Shown: positions 42,305-51,375 of the stretch, in pieces
How positions within the stretch are numbered: the stretch's first letter is position 1
Layout of the letters: every line of letters begins with the position of its first letter
Origin: Streptomyces venezuelae
Lineage (GTDB): Bacteria; Actinomycetota; Actinomycetes; Streptomycetales; Streptomycetaceae
Direction of reading: 5' to 3'
DNA length: 64,000 nt
Assembly (NCBI RefSeq): GCF_008642375.1
Contig: NZ_CP029194.1
Coordinates: forward strand, 8,364,501 to 8,428,500
Notes under the pieces: model-generated
The model's input: the letters and a program-made list of their open reading frames with translations, nothing else
What the model was told of the DNA's origin: nothing
Databases searched by the model: none
Made by a program: the position numbers and the translations under genes

Positions 42305-43053
42305 CGTCCGCCGGCACCGCCCCACCGATACCCGCGCTGTACACCTGCGAGGTCGCACATACGCGTGTCCAGCCGGTACGCCACTCGCTGCGCCGGCGCA
42401 CCTACCTCTGGCTCGTGGACCTCGACGCCCTGCCTTCCCTGCCCCTCCTCCTCCGCCCCCTCGCCCGCTTCGACGCCCACGACCACTTCGGCGGCCGGGC
42501 CCCTACCATCCGTGCCGGTCTCGACGCCTACCTGGCGTCCCACGGCGTACGGGACGCCGATGGCCGGGTCCTGATGCTGGCCCACGCCCGCGTCCTCGGC
42601 CATGTGTTCAACCCGCTCACGCTGTACTGGTGTCACGACAAGGCCGGCCGCCCCGTCTGCGTCGTGGCCGAGGTGCACAACACGTACGGCGGGCGGCACT
42701 GCTACCTGCTGCGGCCCGACGCCGACGGACGCGCCGACGTCGCCAAGGACTTCTACGTCTCACCGTTCTTCGACGTCGAAGGCTCCTACCGCATGCGGCT
42801 GCCGCTCCCCGGGGAGCACCTCGACCTCACCGTCCAACTGCGGCTCGGGGACGGGAGCCGACCGCTCACCGCGACCGTCCGGGGCCGCTGCCACCCCGCC
42901 GACGCACGCGGCCTGCTGACCGCGGCGCTCCGCCACCCCTGGTCCACCGCGGCCGTGAGTGTCGGCATCCGCTGGCACGGAATCCGCCTGTACCTCAAGG
43001 GACTTCCCGTCCGTCCGCGCCCTGCCCCGCCGACCCGACAAGGCATGCTGTGA
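42301..43053 (+). CDS. DUF1365 family protein
   Basis: A 250-residue protein with the DUF1365 pattern: YTCEVAHTRVQPVRHSLRRR, HARVLGHVFNPLTLYWCHD, EVHNTYGGRHCYLL and KDFYVSPFFDVEGSYRMRL. The family has no solved function but almost always accompanies the amine-oxidase-like gene upstream and the CFA-type methyltransferase downstream (Rv0448c in M. tuberculosis), so a role in membrane fatty-acid modification is inferred. It starts at GTG 42301, overlapping the upstream stop, and its stop overlaps the next GTG. No signal peptide is obvious. Confidence 0.88.
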   Translation: MTSAGTAPPIPALYTCEVAHTRVQPVRHSLRRRTYLWLVDLDALPSLPLLLRPLARFDAHDHFGGRAPTIRAGLDAYLASHGVRDADGRVLMLAHARVLGHVFNPLTLYWCHDKAGRPVCVVAEVHNTYGGRHCYLLRPDADGRADVAKDFYVSPFFDVEGSYRMRLPLPGEHLDLTVQLRLGDGSRPLTATVRGRCHPADARGLLTAALRHPWSTAAVSVGIRWHGIRLYLKGLPVRPRPAPPTRQGML

Positions 43054-44360
43054 CTCTTTCCACCTCGCCGGACGCACCCGCCGGCGCGACCGGGCGTCGC
43101 CCGTCCGTCGATCCGAAACGCTGGCCCGACGTCGCGCTCCTTCCACGAGCCTCCGCCCTGCGCACCGCCATCGCCCGACATCTCGTCGAACGCGCCCTGG
43201 CCCGGCTGCCGTTGCGGGTACGCCACGGTGACGGGCACGGGCGCGTCCCCCGGCCCGGCACCCCGCAGCAGGGCGTGCCCACCCTGACGTTGCACGACCT
43301 GGCGGCCTTTCACCGGCGGATCGGCGTCGACGGCCTCATCGGCTTCGGCGAGTCCTACATGGCCGGCGAATGGGACAGCGACGACCTCGTCGGCCTGCTC
43401 ACCGTGCTCGCCGCCCACGTCGACGACCTCGTACCGGCCCCGCTGCGCCGCCTCCGCGGGCTCTGGGCACACCGCCGACCGCTCCGGGACCGCAGCACCA
43501 TCGAAGGCGCGCGCGACAACATCCACCGGCACTACGACCTGTCGAACGAGCTGTTCGCACTCTTCCTGGACCCGAGCCTGACGTACTCCTCGGCCGTGTT
43601 CGGCACCCTCCCCGCGACACCTGACGCACTGACGGCGGCGCAGCACCGCAAGATCGACCGGATGCTCGACCTCGCGGGCGTCGGCCCCGGCACCCGGCTC
43701 CTGGAGATCGGCACCGGCTGGGGCGAACTCGCGATCCGGGCCGCGACGCGCGGCGCCGACGTCCTGACCGTCACCCTCTCCGAGGAGCAGCGCGACCTCG
43801 CGCTGCGCCGGATCGCCGACGCGGGGGTGGCCGGGCAGGTGACCGTCGAACTGCGCGACTACCGTGAGGTCGAGGGCCGGTACGACGCCGTCGTCAGCGT
43901 CGAGATGATCGAGGCGGTCGGCGCCGAGTTCTGGCCCGCGTACTTCACCGCCCTGAGCCGGCTCCTCGCCCCCGGCGGCAGCGTGGCCCTCCAGGCCATC
44001 ACGATGCCGCACGACCGGATGCTCGCCACCGCCCGGACGCACACCTGGATCAGCAAGTACGTCTTCCCCGGCGGCCTCATCCCCTCACCGGACGCCATCG
44101 CCCGCGAGAGTGCCGCCGCCGGCCTGCACATCACCGACGACACCGGATTCGGCGACCACTACGCCGAAACGCTGCGCCTCTGGCGCGAACGCTTCGTCAA
44201 CGATCCGGACGCGGTCGACGCACTCGGCTTTGACCGGACCTTCCGCCGCATGTGGGAGCTGTACCTCGCCTACTCGGAGGCCGGGTTCCGTTCGCACTAC
44301 CTCGACGTCCGGCAGCTTCGGCTGGTCGCCACCGGCCAGGACGGGGAGGCTTTGCCGTGA
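43050..44360 (+). CDS. Cyclopropane-fatty-acid-synthase-family methyltransferase
   Basis: A 436-residue SAM-dependent methyltransferase acting on unsaturated acyl chains of phospholipids. The SAM site is LLEIGTGWGELA (about 217-228). CFA hallmarks are NIHRHYDLSNELFALFLDPS, LTYSSAVF, QHRKIDRMLD, and SVEMIEAVG with the conserved EMIE glutamate. The C-terminus WELYLAYSEAGFRSHYLDVRQ is typical of the branch that includes UfaA1 (Rv0447c), reported to make the methyl-branched tuberculostearic acid. A 10-methyl or cyclopropane product is possible; furan fatty acid routes use related enzymes. GTG 43050 overlaps the DUF1365 stop. Confidence 0.9.
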   Translation: MTLSTSPDAPAGATGRRPSVDPKRWPDVALLPRASALRTAIARHLVERALARLPLRVRHGDGHGRVPRPGTPQQGVPTLTLHDLAAFHRRIGVDGLIGFGESYMAGEWDSDDLVGLLTVLAAHVDDLVPAPLRRLRGLWAHRRPLRDRSTIEGARDNIHRHYDLSNELFALFLDPSLTYSSAVFGTLPATPDALTAAQHRKIDRMLDLAGVGPGTRLLEIGTGWGELAIRAATRGADVLTVTLSEEQRDLALRRIADAGVAGQVTVELRDYREVEGRYDAVVSVEMIEAVGAEFWPAYFTALSRLLAPGGSVALQAITMPHDRMLATARTHTWISKYVFPGGLIPSPDAIARESAAAGLHITDDTGFGDHYAETLRLWRERFVNDPDAVDALGFDRTFRRMWELYLAYSEAGFRSHYLDVRQLRLVATGQDGEALP

Positions 44361-45172
44361 ACGGATCCGCCTTCGCCGTCAACCTGGCAGCTTCGGCCGC
44401 CGCGGCTCTCGCGGTCATGCTGGTCACCTTCGCCGTGGCCCTCGTGAAGGGCGTCCACCGGATCGTCGACGTCGCCTGGGGCCTCGCCTTCACCGCCGTC
44501 GCGCTCGTCACCTGGGCGCTCTCCGCCGGGTACGGGGACGACACCCGGCGCCTCGCCGTCACCCTCGCGACCTGCCTCTGGGGCCTGCGGCTCGCGGTCC
44601 ACATCGCCCGCAGAGGACGCGGCCACGGCGAGGACCCCCGCTACGCTCGGATGCTCGCCCGCGCCCCGGGCAGCCCGGCCCTCTACGCGCTGCGCAAGGT
44701 CTACCTCCTCCAAGGCGCCCTGGTCTGGCTCGTCTCGCTCCCCGTCCAGGCTGCCGCGTACCTCCCCGAAGGAGTGGACGTTCTCCTGGTCGCGGGCCTG
44801 GTGCTGTGGGCCGTGGGCGTGACCTTCGAGGCCGTGGGGGACCACCAGCTGGCCCGCTTCAAGGCCGATCCCGCCCACCGCGGACGCATCATGGACCAGG
44901 GGCTCTGGAACTGGACCCGGCACCCCAACTACTTCGGCGACTTCCTGGTGTGGTGGGGCCTCTACCTGACCGCGTGCGCGAGTTGGCCCAGCGCGGCGCT
45001 CGCCCTCGTATCGCCCTTGGTGATGAGCGGACTCCTCATCTGGGGGAGCGGCAAGCGGCTGCTGGACGCCCACATGGCCGACCGCCCCGGTTGGTCGGCC
45101 TACGCGGCCCGGACGAGCGGCTTCTTCCCTCGCCCGCCGCGCCGCGTGCCGAGCCGGACGGGCCCCCGGTGA
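44357..45172 (+). CDS. DUF1295 membrane protein (steroid 5-alpha-reductase-like)
   Basis: A 271-residue protein with about six to seven transmembrane helices. The C-terminal motif is GLWNWTRHPNYFGDFLVWWG, the NADPH-binding region shared by 5-alpha-reductases, isoprenylcysteine methyltransferases and DUF1295. It would act as a membrane reductase on a lipid, possibly reducing an intermediate left by the methyltransferase. Rv0446c of the M. tuberculosis sigK locus is the same family. GTG 44357 overlaps the upstream stop by four bases. The first three residues lie on the coupling site. Confidence 0.88.
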   Translation: MNGSAFAVNLAASAAAALAVMLVTFAVALVKGVHRIVDVAWGLAFTAVALVTWALSAGYGDDTRRLAVTLATCLWGLRLAVHIARRGRGHGEDPRYARMLARAPGSPALYALRKVYLLQGALVWLVSLPVQAAAYLPEGVDVLLVAGLVLWAVGVTFEAVGDHQLARFKADPAHRGRIMDQGLWNWTRHPNYFGDFLVWWGLYLTACASWPSAALALVSPLVMSGLLIWGSGKRLLDAHMADRPGWSAYAARTSGFFPRPPRRVPSRTGPR

Positions 45173-45858
45173 CCTCGGCCGCCCGGGGCGTCCGCTGTGG
45201 TGAGAGGGGCATCCTGGACGTACTCGTCGCCCCTGCCGTCCCCACCGCGGCCGTACTCTTCCTGCACGGCGGACGCTCCGAAGGCCCGGAGCCTCCGCCT
45301 CTGGTCAACCTGCCCGCGCTGCGCATGCGCCCGTTCGCGGCGGACCTCAGGCGGGCGCTCGCCGAGCGGGACGTGCTCGTCGCGATGGTCCGGTACCGCC
45401 GCCGGGGCTGGAACGGGGTGCGTGCCGACCCGGCCCGGGACGCCGAGGCCGCCCTCGCGGTGGTGCTGCGGACCGCGGGGGACATCCCGGTCGCCCTCGT
45501 CGGGCATTCGATGGGCGCCCGGGCGGCGCTGCGAGCAGCGGGGCACCCGGCGGTCCGGGGCGTGGTCGGCCTGGCGCCCTGGTGCCCCCCGGAGGAGCCC
45601 GTCGAGCACCTCGTCGGGCGATGGATCCACCTGTTGCACGACGAGGCCGACCGGGTCACGTCCGCGCGGGAGACCTGGGAGTTCGTCCGCCGCGCGGCCG
45701 CGGTCGGAGCCCATGCCGAGGGGATCGCCATGCGACGCGGAGGGCACGCGATGCTCCGCGGTGCCGCCGACTGGCAGCGCCGCACCACGGAACTCGTCGT
45801 CGCACTGCTGGCCACCCCGCAACCGGGCGGGGGAACCGGGGAAGGGAGGCCGGTGTGA
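45169..45858 (+). CDS. Alpha/beta hydrolase
   Basis: A 229-residue alpha/beta-fold hydrolase. The nucleophile elbow is GHSMG with S114. The oxyanion strand AVLFLHGGRSEG is near the N-terminus and the histidine lies in MRRGGHAMLRG near the C-terminus. The acid is likely D of LLHDEADRVT. GTG 45169 overlaps the DUF1295 stop. It is the last gene of a five-gene coupled operon and is not present in the mycobacterial version, so it may release or remodel a modified acyl chain. Substrate unknown. Confidence 0.82.
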   Translation: MTSAARGVRCGERGILDVLVAPAVPTAAVLFLHGGRSEGPEPPPLVNLPALRMRPFAADLRRALAERDVLVAMVRYRRRGWNGVRADPARDAEAALAVVLRTAGDIPVALVGHSMGARAALRAAGHPAVRGVVGLAPWCPPEEPVEHLVGRWIHLLHDEADRVTSARETWEFVRRAAAVGAHAEGIAMRRGGHAMLRGAADWQRRTTELVVALLATPQPGGGTGEGRPV

Positions 45859-46201
45859 CGGGGGCCGCGCCGATTCAGCGGCTCGTGCGTCGAGGACCGG
45901 GAGGACCATGTGCTCGCGGACGCCCTTCACGGGGTCTGTGCCAGGGCCGCCCGACGTCGGGGCGGTACCCACTGTCGCGTGAGCAGCGAAGAGGTGGTGC
46001 TCGGGTGCGGCGTCCGAACGTCCATGACCCTGAGGCGATCGAGACGGACCTCCCGCCCGGCCACACCGAGCCAGGTGGCGAGAGCCGTCTCCGCATTCGC
46101 CGCCGGCAAGAACCTCGTCGACGAGGCCGCGACCCGCTCCGCGGTCAGCGAGTGCTCGGCCGACCGACCGATCATCACCTGGCGGCGACTACCGTGCACG
46201 A
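45859..46201. other. Gap with a weak minus-strand reading frame
   Basis: No firm gene was found in 343 bases. A minus-strand frame (about 45927-46172) starting MIGRSAEHSLTAERVAASS keeps G/C third positions for some 70 codons and could be a small hypothetical protein of 82 residues, but it has no known family and no good ribosome site. It may equally be a fragment. Confidence 0.35.
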
Positions 46202-46852
46202 ATGCGCATGTACCTCTCCTCCTGGCGGACCGGTGACCACCCCGAGCAGCTCCTGGCCCTGCTGGACGGCCCCGGCACGCATCAGGTGGCCGTGATCGCC
46301 AACGCCGTCGACGCCCTGCCCACCGCCGAACGGCGAGCCGCGGTCGAGCGCGAGATCGCCGCGCTCGCCGCGCTCGGCCTGCGGCCGGTCGAACTCGACC
46401 TGCGCGACTACTTCGACGGGGCGCCGGAGGGGGTCGCCGCCGCTCTCGAACGCTTCCCGGCGGTCTGGGTCCGCGGAGGCAACGTGTTCGTCCTGCGACA
46501 CGCGCTCGCCCGCAGCGGCGCAGACCGCGCCCTGTCCGAACTGCTCCGACGGGACGCCGTCGTCTATGCCGGCTACAGCGCCGGCGTCTGCGTCCTCGCC
46601 CCCGACCTGCACGGACTGGACCGGTGCGACGACCCGAACGCCGTCGCCCTCGCCTACGAAGCCCCGGCGCGTTTCGACGGCCTGGCTCTCCTCGACTACG
46701 TCGTGGTGCCACACATCGACTCACCCGGACACCCCGAGAACGAGATCCTCACAACTGTCGCCGACCACTACCGGGCACAGGGCACCGCCCACCGGACCCT
46801 CCGCGACGGCCAGGCCATAGTGATCAACGGTGAAGACACGCGCGTCCACTGA
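46202..46852 (+). CDS. Peptidase E-like class I glutamine-amidotransferase-fold protein (family S51)
   Basis: A 216-residue cytoplasmic protein. The S51 nucleophile is in AGYSAGVCVL (S126), with the conserved RGGNVFVLRHAL strand upstream (91-102) and H171 in VVPHIDS. Family members hydrolyse N-terminal Asp dipeptides or cyanophycin, but Actinobacteria contain many without known substrate. ATG 46202 and ATG 46208 are both possible. The gene stands alone on the plus strand after the fatty-acid operon. Codon use is normal. Confidence 0.85.
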   Translation: MRMYLSSWRTGDHPEQLLALLDGPGTHQVAVIANAVDALPTAERRAAVEREIAALAALGLRPVELDLRDYFDGAPEGVAAALERFPAVWVRGGNVFVLRHALARSGADRALSELLRRDAVVYAGYSAGVCVLAPDLHGLDRCDDPNAVALAYEAPARFDGLALLDYVVVPHIDSPGHPENEILTTVADHYRAQGTAHRTLRDGQAIVINGEDTRVH

Positions 46853-46963
46853 CCGGCACCTTGCCGACGAACGACACAGGGGACGGTGCCTGGTTCTGGC
46901 ATCAATACACTGCTTCTCCCAACAGCACCTACGTTCGAGTGCTGCTGTCGAAAGCAGGGGGGC

Positions 46964-47899
46964 GTGGTGTCGACGATCGACGTGCAGAGGATCTGGAAGC
47001 CGTCCGTATCGGAACTCTGGACGGGGCGACGCCCTCTGTGGTGGACGGTTGGCTCTGCGGGGGAGCTCGCTGTTCTGTTCGTCCATCGGCAGTGGCTACG
47101 TCGAAGCCGCTATGTGAAGGGCTGGCTGCGATGGCGCCCGCAGGTCCCTTTCGACGGTGTGCTCGTGATGCGCCACGCTGACGGGTCGCTTCAACGTCGA
47201 CCGATCAAGGATGTCCAGGTCAGGCCGAGCCACATCGCTCTGCTCCCGGACTCCCGACTTCTCCTGGCAAGGGGTCGAGCGGGCAAGGAGGATTCGGGAG
47301 AGTGGGGCCCGAACGCTGTGGTGGTCTCTCTGGAAAGTGGTCAACAAGAGGCCGCCTTCTGCATCGGCGACGACATCCCGGCTCTGGTGACCGATCGCGG
47401 GGGATCGATCTGGACGGCTCACGGAGACGAAGGCATCTACGGAGGGCATCCGGAGTCCGCAGCCGGTCTGGCCGGCTGGAGTGTCGAAGGCGAGGCGATC
47501 TGGGCCCCGGGAAGTCGCCTTCCTGACGTGCCGTTGGAGGGATGCACCGCTGCCACGGAGGGGGACCGGGTCTGGTTGATCTGGTATTCCGGCAGTCGGC
47601 GGGGAGGCACGTTCCTGACGCGGATCCACCCGTCGAACGGTGAGGTGACCAGCTGGCCCAGCCCGGTGCGTGACCCGGACGGGTTCGCCGTGCGCGGGCG
47701 TCGGGCAGTCCTGACCAAGCGCGTTCACAACCAGCGGTCAACCGAAGTGGTGCGAGCCGAGTTTGACGGTGATGACTGGAATGTGACCGAGCGGCGCAGG
47801 ATTCGCGTGCCCGGACGGGTGGTCATGCGCTGCGGTCAGGGGCGTGACGGTGTGCTGTGGCTTCGCGCTGGCGACACGTGGCTTCGCATCGAAGCCTGA
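46964..47899 (+). CDS. Hypothetical beta-propeller-like protein, lower GC
   Basis: An unrecognised 311-residue soluble protein. It has repeated strand-turn-strand units with glycine and tryptophan (DGVLVMRHADGSLQRR, SLESGQQEAAFCIGDD, DRVWLIWYSGSRRGGTF, DGVLWLRAGDTWLRIE), which hints at a propeller fold but no named family. GTG 46964 or 46967 follows a strong AGGGGGG run; the open frame extends upstream without a ribosome site. Third positions are less G/C-rich than in the neighbours, and the sequence is less repetitive in Ala, so recent transfer is likely. No function can be stated. Confidence 0.6.
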   Translation: MVSTIDVQRIWKPSVSELWTGRRPLWWTVGSAGELAVLFVHRQWLRRSRYVKGWLRWRPQVPFDGVLVMRHADGSLQRRPIKDVQVRPSHIALLPDSRLLLARGRAGKEDSGEWGPNAVVVSLESGQQEAAFCIGDDIPALVTDRGGSIWTAHGDEGIYGGHPESAAGLAGWSVEGEAIWAPGSRLPDVPLEGCTAATEGDRVWLIWYSGSRRGGTFLTRIHPSNGEVTSWPSPVRDPDGFAVRGRRAVLTKRVHNQRSTEVVRAEFDGDDWNVTERRRIRVPGRVVMRCGQGRDGVLWLRAGDTWLRIEA

Positions 47900-48209
47900 T
47901 GGCAGCGGAGGGAGTGTGTCGCTCATGCCCGACGGGCCACCTCGGCTGCGCAGGCCATTCCGAACGCGCCGACAGACCGTCGTTCGGTCCCCCCGAGCCG
48001 GAGGCGGTAGCCCAGGACGCGGGTGAGGGGAGGGTGTGCCCAGCTGGACGGCGCTGCAGGAGCGGATGTGCCAACAGAATTCCCACCGCGTCGGCGACGG
48101 CTCGCCAAGCTCCACGCTGACAAGGGACACGACTACGGGCACCTGCACCGATGGCTCCGCTCGCGCGGCCTCCGCCACCGCATCGCCCGCAGATGAGACG
48201 ATCCACAGC

Positions 48210-48420
48210 GTGATCGGATGGATGCACCACACCCCGCGCTGGACGGTCATATCGGCCTGCGTCATCGCAGCAGTCCTGCTCTTCGTCGGCGCTTCCACTC
48301 ACGTCATCGACTTCCTCAGCCACGGTCTCCACCCGTACGACTGGGCGCCGAGCCGGCTCAACCTCTCCTGGTCGTCGCTGACGCTGTTCGACACACTCGC
48401 CGCCGTGCCCCTCAACTGTG
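48210..48420 (+). pseudogene. Truncated membrane-protein N-terminus
   Basis: GTG 48210 begins a frame with strong G/C third positions. It has one transmembrane helix (WTVISACVIAAVLLFVG), then a GLHPYDWAPSRLNLSWSSLT stretch resembling small streptomycete membrane proteins. Coding character is lost after LAAVPL near 48416. The frame has no stop and runs on into the next gene. It looks like the first 70 residues of a gene cut by a deletion. The rest of 47900-48554 holds nothing supported. Confidence 0.5.
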
Positions 48421-48554
48421 GCCAGGTCAGGCCCGCTGAGATGCGGGGAGGGATCCGCAACGGGTGGCTCATGCGGACGCTACCTGTCCGCAAGGGGGGA
48501 CAGCATGTGCGTGTGGCCGGGCAGACCGGCGACGAACGGCGTGGGGAGACTGGC

Positions 48555-49370
48555 ATGACGTTTTTGGTGGCGGGTGCGACCGGCACGGTCGGGCGGCAGG
48601 TCGTCGCGGCGCTGAGGGATGCCGGTGCGCCGGTGCGGGCGCTGACCCGGCGGCCCGGGGCGGCGACGTTCGGTCCGGGGGTCGAGGTCGTCGGCGGAGA
48701 CCTGACCGACGTGTCCTCGCTGGCGTCGGCGCTGCACGGCGTGACCGCCTTGCACCTGATCAACTTCGGGGGAGACGACTACGCCCCACTGGAGAACGGC
48801 GGGGAGCTGGTGGCCGTGATCGAGTCGGCGGGGGTACGCCGGGTGACCATGCTGGCCGGCTGGTCGGAGTCGACTCTGGAGCCGGCCGTGCGTGCGTCGG
48901 GTCTGGCATGGACCACGGTGGCGCCGACCGAGATCATGGCCAACGCCCTCGAGTGGGCGGACGAGGTACGCCTTGGACGGGTCGAGCGGCCGTACGGGGA
49001 CTCTCGCACCGCGATGGTGCACGAGGGGGACATCGGCGCGGTGGCCGCAACGGTTCTGCTGGAGGACGGGCACGCCGGTGCGGAGTACCTGCTGACCGGC
49101 CCGGAGCGGATCTCGCTGCGGGAGAAGATCGCCGCGCTGGGCTCTGCGGTCGACCGGAAGGTGGAGTTCGTGGAGCTGACACCGGACCAGGCGCGGGTAG
49201 CGATGCGGGCGCAGGGCGTGCCGGAGCACATGATCGACTTTCAGCTGGAGGTGTTCGCCGACCCGCCGGCCGAGTACAACACCCCGAACGGCGTGGTCGA
49301 GAAGGTGACCGGACGCCCGGCGCGCACGTTCGCGCAGTGGGCTCAGCAGAACGCGGCCGCGTTCCGCTGA
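48555..49370 (+). CDS. NmrA-like NAD(P)-binding protein
   Basis: A 271-residue atypical SDR of the NmrA/TMR group. The N-terminal nucleotide motif is VAGATGTVGRQV, followed by RALTRRP, which favours NADP(H). There is no YxxxK catalytic pair, as in redox-sensing members. The rest is a small helical domain (AVRASGLAWTTVAPTEIMAN). Such proteins act as quinone reductases, F420- or NADP-dependent reductases, or redox sensors. ATG 48555 is supported by GGGGAGA upstream, while the long frame before it is the membrane remnant. It ends convergently with the DHFR-like gene; 49371-49590 shows no clear terminator. Confidence 0.85.
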   Translation: MTFLVAGATGTVGRQVVAALRDAGAPVRALTRRPGAATFGPGVEVVGGDLTDVSSLASALHGVTALHLINFGGDDYAPLENGGELVAVIESAGVRRVTMLAGWSESTLEPAVRASGLAWTTVAPTEIMANALEWADEVRLGRVERPYGDSRTAMVHEGDIGAVAATVLLEDGHAGAEYLLTGPERISLREKIAALGSAVDRKVEFVELTPDQARVAMRAQGVPEHMIDFQLEVFADPPAEYNTPNGVVEKVTGRPARTFAQWAQQNAAAFR

Positions 49371-49590
49371 GCTCGGCGTTGGGTTCATTACGTCGAACGG
49401 CGGCTCGTAGTTGGTTCCTCACCGGGGGATTCACCAGCTGTGAGCAGCCTCCGCCTGATTCCGTGCATCCGGCCGAGCAGTGCACGTGAAGCAGCCGGAG
49501 GCTGGGCGGGTGGGTGTGCTGGGCGGGGAGCCGAGCGGTGAGGCGTTCGGGTTGCTGCCAGGCCGTTCCGGAGTGCGGTCGGTACCGGCC

Positions 49591-50145
49591 TCAGCGTGCC
49601 GGGCGGTAGGTCGCGATGATCACGCCGCTGCTGGTGGGCTGGGCGCTGATCAGCTCCAGCTTCTTCAGTGCGGCGTCGTCGGCGAACAGCTTCTTGCGGC
49701 CTTCGCCGGCGACGACCGGGTGGATCAGCAGGACCAGCTCGTCCAGCAGGTCCTGATCGAGGAGCGAGCGCACCAGCGTCGGGCTGCCCGCGACGGTGAT
49801 GTCCTTGCCCTCGCCCGCCTTGAGCTCCTTGACCGCGGCGGCCAGATCGCCCTTGACCAGCGTGCTGTTGGACCAGTCGTCGACGCCGTTCAGAGTCGAG
49901 GAGACGACGTACTTCGGCGACTCGTTGATCCACTGGGCGAAGCCGGCGTCCTCACCGCTGGTCACCGTCGGCCAGTACCCGGCCCACTCGGTGAACGTCA
50001 CGCGGCCCAGCAGGATCGTGTCGGCAGTCTCCAGCGTGCCGGCCAGCGCCGCGCCCATCTCCTCGTCGAACGCGAACTGCCACTGGTCGGGCGACTGGAC
50101 GACACCGTCGAGCGAGACGAACAGACCCGAGACGACCTTGCGCAT
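49591..50145 (-). CDS. Dihydrofolate-reductase-family protein (RibD C-terminal domain)
   Basis: A 184-residue protein of the RibD_C/DHFR-like fold. It starts RKVVSGLFVSLDGVVQSP and has ILLGRVTFTEWAGYWP, DITVAGSPTLVRSLLDQDL and LIHPVVAGEGRKKLF, all typical. Members bind NADPH, but most stand-alone copies have no known substrate and do not replace true DHFR. An AraC-type regulator ends 58 bases upstream on the same strand, so the two form a likely unit. Family is clear; function is not. Confidence 0.88.
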   Translation of the reverse strand: MRKVVSGLFVSLDGVVQSPDQWQFAFDEEMGAALAGTLETADTILLGRVTFTEWAGYWPTVTSGEDAGFAQWINESPKYVVSSTLNGVDDWSNSTLVKGDLAAAVKELKAGEGKDITVAGSPTLVRSLLDQDLLDELVLLIHPVVAGEGRKKLFADDAALKKLELISAQPTSSGVIIATYRPAR

Positions 50146-50203
50146 GATTCCTCCATCACGATTCCGGGCGGCGAACCGGCCCGGTTGGGCTACGTCAGGA
50201 ACA

Positions 50204-50923
50204 CTAAGAGGGCGCCACGGGTGAAGTCTTGTACAGAAGCGACAGCGGCTCCGCCGTGTCCGGCACGGACAGCTGCGTGGCCGTCCGTCCGACGTACCGC
50301 TTCAAGGAACGCGCCAGGTGAGGCTGGTCGAAGTACCCCAGCAGATGGACGACCTCCTGGGCGGCCACCCCCTCCTGGATCAGTACCGCTGCCTGGCGGG
50401 CGCGGTGGATCTGCCGGACGGCGCCCTGGGTCTGGCCGGTCGCCGCGACGAAGCGCCGTTGCAGGGTGCGGTCGGATACGTCGGGGGCGGCGCCTTCGAG
50501 CACGGAGGGTACGACCGGGTCCAGGTCCACGATGCCCTCGCGCACCATCCGCCGTACGAACGCCTCGGCGTTGTCGTAGTCGGGGACGTGCCAGGCGGAC
50601 CCCTTCAGCCACAGCGAGCGCCGCGTCAGGTCGGGGATCGCCGCGCTGCCGCCCACCAGCGTGCTGACCGGGATGTGCGGCATCGACGTGCCCAGCGCGA
50701 AACTGATCCCGAAGAAGTCGGCGTCCGCGGGGACCGGCGCCCGGCTCGCCCTCGGCTCCGGACCGAGCACGGCCGCCTGTATCTCACCGCGGTGCTCCCA
50801 GAACACCAGCTCCCAGTGCGATGTCGCGACCGACATCATCCGGCCGACGTCCTCGCTGCGGCTGCGCCACACCCGCTCGATGTGCGGCAGCTCCGACGGC
50901 CGGCTCTCGATCACCAGACCCAA
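50204..50923 (-). CDS. AraC-family transcriptional regulator
   Basis: A 239-residue protein. The N-terminal 140 residues form a sensory domain with no clear family. The C-terminal AraC helix-turn-helix pair is visible: RTLQRRFVAATGQTQGAVRQ and AQEVVHLLGYFDQPHLARSL. The chosen TTG 50923 has AGGGGGGA about six bases upstream; GTG 50914 is the alternative, three residues shorter but too far from the site. It directly precedes the DHFR-like gene and probably regulates it. The helix-turn-helix is convincing, but the inducer is unknown. Confidence 0.82.
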   Translation of the reverse strand: MGLVIESRPSELPHIERVWRSRSEDVGRMMSVATSHWELVFWEHRGEIQAAVLGPEPRASRAPVPADADFFGISFALGTSMPHIPVSTLVGGSAAIPDLTRRSLWLKGSAWHVPDYDNAEAFVRRMVREGIVDLDPVVPSVLEGAAPDVSDRTLQRRFVAATGQTQGAVRQIHRARQAAVLIQEGVAAQEVVHLLGYFDQPHLARSLKRYVGRTATQLSVPDTAEPLSLLYKTSPVAPS

Positions 50924-51375
50924 CGTGGTCCCCCCTCACACAGCACACAGGCACACCACCCCCTGCTGAGGCCGCCAGTCTGACACGGGCCCGTCCCTTC
51001 GCGAGCGGACCGCTGCCCGGTCGTCCTCCGCCCGTCACAGATGGCCGTGGACCAGGGCGACGGGGTCGGGTCGGCCGGCAGGGTGTCATCGAATCGACCG
51101 CCGAATCCCGCTCGGCCGCGTCCACGCCGAACTCGGCGCCGAGCCCCGCACGCCCGCCGCCGTCGCGACTGCGACTGAGCCTGGCCCGACACCAAGAGCG
51201 AGGCGGTGCTGCATGGCGGCGATGCTCCAGATCCTCGGCGGGAACGGATGTCTCGGGATCCGGAGGCCAGGGAGCGGCCCGGCGGCACCGGGGGAGGACA
51301 GCGGAACCTGAAGCGGCTTATCGAAGAGGAAGGGTCGGAGCCGCGCAGGCGCAGGTCGGATCGTAGGGTGATGCC
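50924..51375. other. Intergenic region, divergent genes
   Basis: A 452-base gap between the AraC-type gene and the carbonic anhydrase. Open frames on both strands are G/C-driven only. Nothing was recognised apart from probable promoters; no strong inverted repeat was seen. Confidence 0.45.

Noticed and set aside
41048..45858. Carotenoid or photolyase light-stress cluster
   Set aside because: The families also occur in LitR-linked clusters, but no MerR/B12 regulator, photolyase or carotenoid gene is present, while the mycobacterial sigK-type order fits well.
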